Assembly (NCBI GenBank): GCA_937906995.1
Contig: CALESB010000039.1
Location: forward strand, 1 to 25,714
Reading direction: 5' to 3'
Source of the DNA: an uncultured Sutterella sp.
GTDB lineage: Bacteria > Pseudomonadota > Gammaproteobacteria > Burkholderiales > Burkholderiaceae_F
DNA length: 25,714 nt
The notes under the pieces are model-generated. The model saw nothing but the letters and a program-made list of their open reading frames with translations. It had not been told where the DNA came from and ran no database searches. The position numbers and the translations under genes are program-made. Every line of letters begins with the position of its first letter. Position 1 is the stretch's first letter. Shown here one piece after another: positions 20,543 to 25,714 of the stretch.

Positions 20543-21919
20543 TTATAAGAAAATATTGGAAGCAACAACGTTAACGATCATACCGATGATCATCACAGGC
20601 ATGGTACGACGAATCAATTCGATCGGCGTTAAACCAGCGATCCCGGACACAGCGATGATTACGCCAGAAATCGGACTCATCGGACGAGCTAAGCTTGCTG
20701 CCAATTGCACAGGTACCACTAAGGCCATGGTGTTGTAACCAACGCTAGCAGCGGCTTCTGGCAATAACGGAGAGAAGGCAAAGAAAGCTGAGTTACCAGA
20801 GCCCGTCACAATGGTTGCCACCACCATGATACCCATCATGACAAAAAGCATGAAGAAAAGACCCAAGCCTTGTTGGGAGGCTGCCATTTGAATCAAGGTA
20901 GAAATGCCACCAACCTTGGTTAAACCTAAGGCAAACAATTCTGCGCACACCACCAACGTAACAGTTGACGTGAACACCTTACCCATGCCTTCAAAGAAGG
21001 ATTGCGTATCGGCGCAGCATTGCTTAAACGTGCGGCGTGTTAAGAGGTCGACAACAAAAGCGATCAAGATCGAGACCACGATGGCCGTGACCAAGCTTAA
21101 CTTAATGCCTGCGTAGACCATGGGGGAGAAGATAATCAAAAGGAATAAGGGCAAAATCGGCAAAATGGCATAGTGAGCGGGGCCAGCATCTGCAAAAGCG
21201 TCTTGAGCATTCCCATTGACGCCATCAACTTTATCTTCAATGCCCTTGGCGGCTTCGCGACGGTCAAACCAATGTTGAATCACACCATGGCCCACAGCAA
21301 TAGCAATCATCACACAGATAGCTACAGGAATTTGGCCTGTCACGAAATACGTCACAACGTCTGTACCTAAAAGGTCAGCCGCACGCATGGCATTAGATGA
21401 ACTTGGACCCAAGTCAAGGCAGCAGGTGGAGCCAATCACTGCAGCGGCAGCAGCACGGCGAACGCCTAACGACACCAACAAAGGATAGATAGAGGCCATT
21501 AACAACAGGCCTAAACCCACAGCGGAATTAATAAAGAGCGCCATGCATTGGCCAACAAAGTAGGTTAAACCTAAGAGAATGTAGGGCGAGCGGATGGCAG
21601 AAAGCGGGCGGATGCAAAGTTTGACCAAAGACTTAGACGCACCGATCTTATTCATGTAGAACGAGAAACCTGCAATGGCCATAATGTTGAGGCCCAAGCC
21701 ACCCAAGCGTCCCTTCATGAGGTCGGTGAAGGCTTGAACTAAGTCAAAGCCAAAAAAGTGAGTAGAGGATTTGGCAGAAACGGGATCTGTGCCCATCAAC
21801 CAACCAATGAATAATAAAACCAAACCCAACAACATCAAGACGAAGGGAGGGTAGTAGTTTTTAATAACAAAATACGCAATGAGCGCGACGGCTAAAAGCG
21901 TAATAATGACACCAAGCAT
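20543..21919 (-). CDS. dcuC: Anaerobic C4-dicarboxylate transporter, DcuC family
   Basis: An inner-membrane carrier of 458 residues with about twelve membrane helices, of the DcuC family that exports succinate or exchanges it for fumarate during anaerobic growth. Family landmarks include LGGLGLNIMAIAGFSFYMNKIGA, RSPYILLGLTYFVGQCMALFINSAVGLGLLLMASIYP, VTGSGNSAFFAFSPLLPEAA and LARPMSPISGVIIAVSG, which align with the E. coli protein as I recall it. The start at 21919 has AGGAGC six bases upstream. It is a single gene, divergent from psd, with a terminator downstream. Other IT-superfamily substrates remain possible. Confidence 0.85.
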   Translation of the reverse strand: MLGVIITLLAVALIAYFVIKNYYPPFVLMLLGLVLLFIGWLMGTDPVSAKSSTHFFGFDLVQAFTDLMKGRLGGLGLNIMAIAGFSFYMNKIGASKSLVKLCIRPLSAIRSPYILLGLTYFVGQCMALFINSAVGLGLLLMASIYPLLVSLGVRRAAAAAVIGSTCCLDLGPSSSNAMRAADLLGTDVVTYFVTGQIPVAICVMIAIAVGHGVIQHWFDRREAAKGIEDKVDGVNGNAQDAFADAGPAHYAILPILPLFLLIIFSPMVYAGIKLSLVTAIVVSILIAFVVDLLTRRTFKQCCADTQSFFEGMGKVFTSTVTLVVCAELFALGLTKVGGISTLIQMAASQQGLGLFFMLFVMMGIMVVATIVTGSGNSAFFAFSPLLPEAAASVGYNTMALVVPVQLAASLARPMSPISGVIIAVSGIAGLTPIELIRRTMPVMIIGMIVNVVASNIFL

Positions 21920-22270
21920 TTCAGTGCTCCTAAAAACAAGAGAATTCCAACAAGAGAAAGCTTCTTGGGATACGAGTAGAGATTCAGACTTTTGGGGAGT
22001 TTTAATGCGTTAGAGTCTGAACAAAATGATGTTTTCTTGCGGTAGTCCTCAATGGAGGGCGCCACAAAGAAAGCATTGACTAACATTTTACAAGTAAAAC
22101 TGAGCGCTCTAGCTTAAGTTAAGTAGATTGTCTTACGCCCATGTTATTTTTTGTTTCAAAGTCATGGAATCTTTAATTGTAAAGGCAAGCCCATCCCCAT
22201 AAGTGAGCAGAAAAAGTTTTTTATAGCGTAAAATAGTAGATTAACCTAATGTTGCTTGGAGCAATTAAGA
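21920..22270. other. Divergent dcuC-psd intergenic region
   Basis: About 350 bases with no gene. It holds an inverted repeat TTCAGACT (21983-21990) and AGTCTGAA (22014-22021) with a 23-base loop, lying in the probable dcuC leader. Possible -10 boxes for psd are TATAGC (22222-22227) and TAAAAT (22229-22234), but neither has a good -35 box. Confidence 0.45.
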
Positions 22271-22930
22271 GTGAATCCGAACTATCCTCATCCCATTTTG
22301 GCCCGTGAAGGTTGGCCCTTTATTGCCATTACATTCGTTGTCGCTGCATTGTGGACGTCTTTGGCTGGTTTTGGCTTTATCGCCGCTGTGTTGTGGATCC
22401 TATTTATTTTGGTGACACAATTTTTCCGCGATCCTGCTCGTGAAGTGCCAGCGATGCCTGATGCGGTGCTCTGCCCGGTGGACGGTCGAGTCATTAAAGT
22501 GGAAGAAACGGTGAATCCCTACACCCAAGAAAAGGCTTTAATGATTAGTGTCTTTATGAATATCTTTAATGTGCACTGCCAACGCTCTCCGGTGGCTGGT
22601 GTTATTGAAGATGTCCAATATTATCCAGGCAAATTCTTAAATGCAGACTTGGATAAGGCCAGTACCGAAAATGAACGCAATGCCATGATTGTTCGTTTGG
22701 ACGATGGTACGCGTATTACGGTTGTTCAAGTGGCCGGTTTAGTGGCTCGACGTGTTCTTTGCTATGTGCAAAAGGGCGATGAGCTTCATAAGGGACAACG
22801 TTACGGCTTTATCCGTTTTGGTAGTCGAGCTGATATTTACTTGCCGTTAGATGCTACGCCTTGCGTCACGATTGGCGAGAAGGTACTTGGTACGGAAACG
22901 GTATTGGCCAAATTAGCCCCGAAGGCTTAA
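22271..22930 (+). CDS. psd: Phosphatidylserine decarboxylase proenzyme (short type)
   Basis: Converts phosphatidylserine to phosphatidylethanolamine at the inner membrane. The 219-residue form is the short Psd of Burkholderiales: NPNYPHPILAREGWPF, two N-terminal membrane helices, FFRDPAREVP, CPVDGRV, FMNIFNVHCQRSPV, KASTENERNA and RYGFIRFGSRADIYLPL. The proenzyme should cleave itself between Gly184 and Ser185 to form the pyruvoyl cofactor. I chose the GTG at 22271, because GGAG at 22258-22261 gives a nine-base spacing and the product matches relatives; a TTG at 22256 would lie before that site. It is followed after 30 bases by pssA, the preceding step of the same pathway. Confidence 0.92.
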   Translation: MNPNYPHPILAREGWPFIAITFVVAALWTSLAGFGFIAAVLWILFILVTQFFRDPAREVPAMPDAVLCPVDGRVIKVEETVNPYTQEKALMISVFMNIFNVHCQRSPVAGVIEDVQYYPGKFLNADLDKASTENERNAMIVRLDDGTRITVVQVAGLVARRVLCYVQKGDELHKGQRYGFIRFGSRADIYLPLDATPCVTIGEKVLGTETVLAKLAPKA

Positions 22931-22960
22931 TGATCAATAATTAAAAAGGATCGAATTCCC

Positions 22961-23761
22961 ATGAGAAAGATTCGACGTTCTGCACGCGCAAACATGCAAT
23001 CTCGCATCAAAGAAGCTCGTGCTCGTAGTATTTACTTATTGCCTAACTCCTTTACGATGGCTTCGCTTTTCTGCGCCTTTTGGGGTGTAGCTCAAGCCAT
23101 GGAAGGCCATTTTGGTCTTGCTGCTGCCACGATTTTCTTATCCATGCTTTTAGATGGTTGCGATGGTCGTGTGGCCCGTTTAACGCATACGCAAAGTACT
23201 TTTGGTGAGCAATTTGACTCAATTGCTGACATGACCGCTTTTGGTGTTTGTCCAGCATTGATTGCCTATGAGTTCGCGTTAAAGGACTTGGGTAACTTCG
23301 GTTGGGCTGCTGCATTTATTTATTGCGCAGGTGCCGCTATTCGTCTTGCACGTTTTAATGCCAATATTGGTGTGATTGATAAGGGCTTTTTCCAAGGTTT
23401 AGCAAGTCCCGCGGGTGCCGCTTTGGTGATGGGCTTTGTTTGGTTAGCCCAAGCCGGTCAAATTTCTCCTTGGATGGTTCAATACATGCCAGAAATTACG
23501 GCGGCATTGTCGATCTACGCTGGTGTGACCATGGTTTCTAATGCGCCGTTCTTTAGTGGTAAGAACATGGGCTTTGTTCGTACGATTCCGTTTTGGGTCG
23601 TGTTGGTGGCCTGTGTGATCGTGATTGCTTTCTCAAGTAACCCGACCTTGTCACTGTTTATCCTTTTCTGTGGCTATGCCATCAGTGGCTATATCTACGA
23701 AATTTATCTCTGGTGCCGTGGGTTGCCTAACCCTGTGAAACCGGTGCGAGATGAAGCTTAA
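22961..23761 (+). CDS. pssA: CDP-diacylglycerol-serine O-phosphatidyltransferase
   Basis: An integral membrane enzyme of 266 residues that makes phosphatidylserine from CDP-diacylglycerol and serine. It has the CDP-alcohol phosphatidyltransferase signature DG-x2-AR-x8-G-x3-D-x3-D at residues 68-90 (DGRVAR, GEQFDSIAD) and about eight membrane helices. The basic N-terminus (MRKIRRSARANMQSRIKEARAR) is typical. AAGGA precedes the ATG. It forms a lipid-synthesis pair with psd and ends in a strong terminator. Confidence 0.93.
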   Translation: MRKIRRSARANMQSRIKEARARSIYLLPNSFTMASLFCAFWGVAQAMEGHFGLAAATIFLSMLLDGCDGRVARLTHTQSTFGEQFDSIADMTAFGVCPALIAYEFALKDLGNFGWAAAFIYCAGAAIRLARFNANIGVIDKGFFQGLASPAGAALVMGFVWLAQAGQISPWMVQYMPEITAALSIYAGVTMVSNAPFFSGKNMGFVRTIPFWVVLVACVIVIAFSSNPTLSLFILFCGYAISGYIYEIYLWCRGLPNPVKPVRDEA

Positions 23762-23781
23762 TTAACTAAGCTAACGCCAAG

Positions 23782-23815
23782 AAGGATCAGTTGAAAAATA
23801 CTGGTCCTTTTTCGT
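23782..23815 (+). terminator. Rho-independent terminator of psd-pssA
   Basis: AAGGATCAGT (23782-23791) pairs with ACTGGTCCTT (23800-23809), with one G-U pair and an eight-base loop, followed by TTTTTCG. Confidence 0.85.
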
Positions 23816-23836
23816 TTCTTGGACTCTGTTTATAAT
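23808..23836 (+). promoter_or_regulatory. Promoter of the FAH-family gene
   Basis: A perfect TATAAT at 23831-23836 lies 37 bases before the start codon. The matching -35 region (TTTTTC, 23808-23813) is poor and overlaps the preceding terminator tail. Confidence 0.5.
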
Positions 23837-23872
23837 TGGAACGATTATATTTTTAAGTAAAGAGAACGTGAA

Positions 23873-24565
23873 ATGCCCTTTTTATTTGCGCCCCCAGCTC
23901 AAGCTGTATTGCCGATTGATGGTGAAAAAGATCTCTATTTCCCGATTCATCGAATCTATGGTGTCGCTCGCAACTATGCAGCCGTTAATGCTCAATTGGG
24001 AGAAAAGACGCCTCCGAGTATCTTTTTGAAGCCTGCTGATGCTGCGGTTTATGCGCCAGACAATGAAATGTTGGAATTGGATTTTCCTGTCGCAACGGAT
24101 GATTTGCAACATGAAATTGAATTAGTGGTCGCAATTGGTAAGGGTGGCAAGAATATCCCTGTAGAAGAGGCTATGAGCCATGTGTGGGGGTATGCAAGCG
24201 GCTTAGATTTAACGCGTCGCGATTTGCAACGTGCAAGCGTAGCTAAGGGCCAACCTTGGGATACTGCCAAGGGTTTTGATGAATCTGCCCCGATGACGGC
24301 TCTTAAGCCCGCTTCTCGTACGCCTGATAATGAGCCCATGAAGTTGTGGCTTTATGTGAACAATCAAAAGCGCCAAGAAGGTACAACGGCTGAGATGATC
24401 ATGTCAGTACCTGAAATGATTAGCTATTTATCTTCCTTGTATGAATTAAAAGCGGGTGACTTGATTATGACAGGTACCCCAGCTGGTGTCGGTACGATTC
24501 ACCGTGGAGACGTATTGGAAGGTGGTGTACAAGGCGTTGGTGTTTTGAAAGTGAAGTTTAAGTAA
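23873..24565 (+). CDS. Fumarylacetoacetate hydrolase family protein (YcgM/FAHD1-like)
   Basis: A metal-dependent hydrolase or decarboxylase of 230 residues. The motifs of the family are present: RIYGVARNYAAVNAQLG, SIFLKPADA, the metal ligands HEIEL (Glu81, Glu83) and Asp112 in GLDLTRRDLQ, then SVAKGQPWDTAKGFDESAP and IMTGTPAGVG. FAHD1-type enzymes act on acylpyruvates or oxaloacetate, while others act in aromatic degradation; the substrate is not visible from sequence. The rhodanese gene follows 11 bases later, so the two share a transcript. Confidence 0.9.
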   Translation: MPFLFAPPAQAVLPIDGEKDLYFPIHRIYGVARNYAAVNAQLGEKTPPSIFLKPADAAVYAPDNEMLELDFPVATDDLQHEIELVVAIGKGGKNIPVEEAMSHVWGYASGLDLTRRDLQRASVAKGQPWDTAKGFDESAPMTALKPASRTPDNEPMKLWLYVNNQKRQEGTTAEMIMSVPEMISYLSSLYELKAGDLIMTGTPAGVGTIHRGDVLEGGVQGVGVLKVKFK

Positions 24566-24576
24566 GGTTCTGAATC

Positions 24577-24888
24577 ATGAGAATTACGGCTGAAGAAGGA
24601 AAAAAGTTACTGGAAGAGTTAGGCGATAACGTCACGTTAATCGATATTCGTCATCCTTTTGAATATGAAGCAGGACATATCCCAGGTGCCATCCTCATTG
24701 ATAATGATGAAATGTCTGCTCAGGTGATGCATCCCATGTTGCCTAAGGACTTAAAGCGACCCTTGATTATTTATTGTCGCTCTGGGGTTCGTACGCGTGC
24801 CGCATTTCAAAAGTTAAAGGCTTTGGGGTATGAGACGGTCTATGATATGGGAGGGATTATCCATTGGCCGTATGAAGTTGAACGCTAG
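24577..24888 (+). CDS. Single-domain rhodanese (sulfurtransferase family)
   Basis: A small cytoplasmic protein of 103 residues. It has the rhodanese motifs LIDIRHPFEYEAGHIPGAI and the active-site loop YCRSGVRT, with the catalytic cysteine at residue 67. The loop CRSGVR is of the GlpE/PspE sulfurtransferase kind rather than a phosphatase. No signal peptide is seen. It is the second gene of a two-gene operon and ends before a strong terminator. Confidence 0.9.
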   Translation: MRITAEEGKKLLEELGDNVTLIDIRHPFEYEAGHIPGAILIDNDEMSAQVMHPMLPKDLKRPLIIYCRSGVRTRAAFQKLKALGYETVYDMGGIIHWPYEVER

Positions 24889-24908
24889 CCATTAAAGCAC
24901 GTTCAAAG

Positions 24909-24940
24909 TGAGGAGTGAGTATTTCATTCCTCATTTTTTT
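24909..24940 (+). terminator. Rho-independent terminator of the FAH-rhodanese operon
   Basis: TGAGGAGTGA (24909-24918) pairs with TCATTCCTCA (24924-24933), one G-U pair, five-base loop, followed by seven T residues. Confidence 0.92.
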
Positions 24941-24972
24941 GACACTGCCCAGTACTAATCGATACTAATCAC

Positions 24973-25022
24973 ATTCTCCTCATTCTCCTCATTCTCCTCA
25001 TTGATGAGGAGAATGAGGAGAA
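24973..25022. repeat. Triple 9-bp direct repeat nested in a 40-bp palindrome
   Basis: ATTCTCCTC occurs three times in tandem (24973-24981, 24982-24990, 24991-24999). Bases 24983-25001 are the exact reverse complement of 25004-25022, with only TG between them. Since the right arm has two copies of the unit, the hairpin can pair in more than one register. It lies between two convergent terminators, so it is outside the main transcripts. Confidence 0.9.
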
Positions 25023-25034
25023 AGCGAACACAAC

Positions 25035-25062
25035 AAAAAAGGGACGATCGTTAGATCATCCC
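25035..25062 (-). terminator. Rho-independent terminator of rpsT
   Basis: On the minus strand GGGATGATC (25062-25054) pairs with GATCGTCCC (25049-25041), one G-U pair and a four-base loop, followed by six U residues. Confidence 0.92.
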
Positions 25063-25088
25063 TCGAAAGCTTTGAAAGCTACGCTAAA

Positions 25089-25352
25089 TTAGGCCATTGC
25101 CTTGATAGCGGCAGCCAAGCGGCTCTTATGACGAGCAGCAGCGTTCTTGTGCAAAACGTTCTTGCTAGCCATCGTGTCGATAACGATTTGAGCCTTCTTG
25201 AAAGATTCAGCGGCAGCAGCCTTGTCGCCAGCAACGATCAACTTACGAACGGCCTTGATGGCGGTGCGATATTGAGAGCGTTGAGCAGAAAGGTGCTGAT
25301 TGCGCGCAACAGCTTGACGAGCGCGCTTACGAGCTTGTTTGGTGTTAGCCAT
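25089..25352 (-). CDS. rpsT: Small ribosomal subunit protein bS20
   Basis: The 30S subunit protein S20, 87 residues, binding the 5' and 3' minor domains of 16S rRNA. It begins MANTKQARKRARQAVARNQHLSAQRSQYRTAIKAVRK and ends with the usual KNVLHKNAAARHKSRLAAAIKAM. It is highly basic and alpha-helical as expected, and its length is normal. AAGGA lies upstream of the ATG. It is a single gene with its own promoter (25545-25573), a leader of about 185 bases and a strong terminator. Confidence 0.97.
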   Translation of the reverse strand: MANTKQARKRARQAVARNQHLSAQRSQYRTAIKAVRKLIVAGDKAAAAESFKKAQIVIDTMASKNVLHKNAAARHKSRLAAAIKAMA

Positions 25353-25380
25353 TGTTTTTTCCTTGCCTTATTAAAAGTGA

Positions 25381-25400
25381 CGGCTGTTAAGTTACAGCCG
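25381..25400 (-). other. Hairpin in the rpsT leader
   Basis: CGGCTGT (25381-25387) pairs with ACAGCCG (25394-25400) across a six-base loop, about 30 bases before the rpsT start. It may take part in autoregulation, which is known for S20 in E. coli, but this is only inferred from its place. Confidence 0.45.
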
Positions 25401-25544
25401 CTTTCAAAGGCATTAAGCATTTAAAAGGACGCTTCAGCACAAAAGGGAAGCGGCTGGTTATTCTTCAGTTTCCAATGAGTTTTCGAGCATTCTCTCGGGC
25501 ATTACAAAACGTCCACGAAGAATGACTCCTTGGAAAAGTGCTTA

Positions 25545-25573
25545 ACTATACCAAAAAGTTCGAAAGCTCTCAA
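25545..25573 (-). promoter_or_regulatory. Strong sigma-70 promoter of rpsT
   Basis: On the minus strand TTGAGA (25573-25568), exactly 17 bases, then TATAGT (25550-25545). Each hexamer matches five of six consensus bases. It predicts transcription starting near 25538. Confidence 0.75.
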
Positions 25574-25637
25574 GCTCTTAGGTGAAATATGGCCTATTTT
25601 GAACGATTTTTGAGTTGAAATGCAGAAGTTTTATAGC

Positions 25638-25714
25638 CTCCGTCGTAAAACCCATGATCAATCATGGGATATAAGACGGCAAAGTCGTGAGACTTTGTAA
25701 ATCTATTAGTCGAA
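25638..25714 (-). mobile_element. Possible IS200/IS605-type (TnpB) element end, cut by the window edge
   Basis: Nested hairpins: CCGTC (25640-25644) with GACGG (25675-25679) enclose CCCATGAT(2)ATCATGGG (25651-25668); beside them is CAAAGTC(4)GACTTTG (25680-25697). On the minus strand the order is GACTTTG, CCGTCTTATATCCCATGA, hairpin, GGGTTTTACGACGG. From memory this resembles the right end of IS605-family elements, where it forms the 3' scaffold of the TnpB guide RNA. If so, a tnpB gene lies beyond the window on the same strand. No transposase sequence is visible here. Confidence 0.4.

Noticed and set aside
24973..24999. Three tandem repeats as a CRISPR array
   Set aside because: The unit is only 9 bases with no spacers, and no cas gene is present.

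Overview
This window looks like chromosomal DNA of a low-to-medium GC, anaerobic or microaerophilic Gram-negative betaproteobacterium, most likely a gut Sutterellaceae-type member of the Burkholderiales. The pointers are a WaaG lipopolysaccharide (LPS) core glucosyltransferase very close to the enterobacterial enzyme as I remember it, a short Burkholderiales-style phosphatidylserine decarboxylase next to pssA, a GT9 heptosyltransferase-like gene, and an anaerobic DcuC-type C4-dicarboxylate carrier. No search was run, so the lineage is an inference.

Layout. Bases 1-5000 are an AT-rich LPS/surface-glycan block: glf and two GT2 glycosyltransferases on the minus strand, then waaG on the plus strand from a divergent promoter. 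Bases 5030-11112 are a tight minus-strand operon. In transcription order it holds a membrane-anchored CDP-glycerol-type glycerophosphotransferase, a 952-residue protein that joins a YidC/Oxa1-like insertase region to a sulfatase/LtaS-like domain, and an OafA-type O-acyltransferase with an SGNH domain. Bases 11417-15638 are a plus-strand operon with overlapping genes: periplasmic binding protein, ABC ATPase, fused double permease and a winged-helix LicC/PntC-like cytidylyltransferase. Bases 15655-16187 are a RelE/Phd-type toxin-antitoxin pair, followed by about 660 bp of decayed or non-coding DNA. Bases 16851-18293 hold a TagD/PEP-mutase-associated type nucleotidyltransferase and a GT9 glycosyltransferase. 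The rest is mostly core: a SIMPL-domain protein, an orphan amino-acid-type binding protein, dcuC, psd-pssA, a fumarylacetoacetate-hydrolase-family enzyme, a rhodanese and rpsT. The right edge has nested hairpins resembling an IS200/IS605 (TnpB) element end.

How the genes may work together. The centre (5-18 kb) reads as a surface-decoration island that uses CDP- or CMP-activated phospho groups. One arm imports a small organic compound, possibly 2-aminoethylphosphonate, and activates it with CTP without any kinase being present. The other arm contains a glycerophosphotransferase-like enzyme, a periplasmic-facing sulfatase-fold enzyme fused to an insertase-like module, and an O-acyltransferase. 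The donor for that arm could come from the second, TagD-like nucleotidyltransferase. This is the most interesting part of the window; substrate identities are inferred from family and context only.
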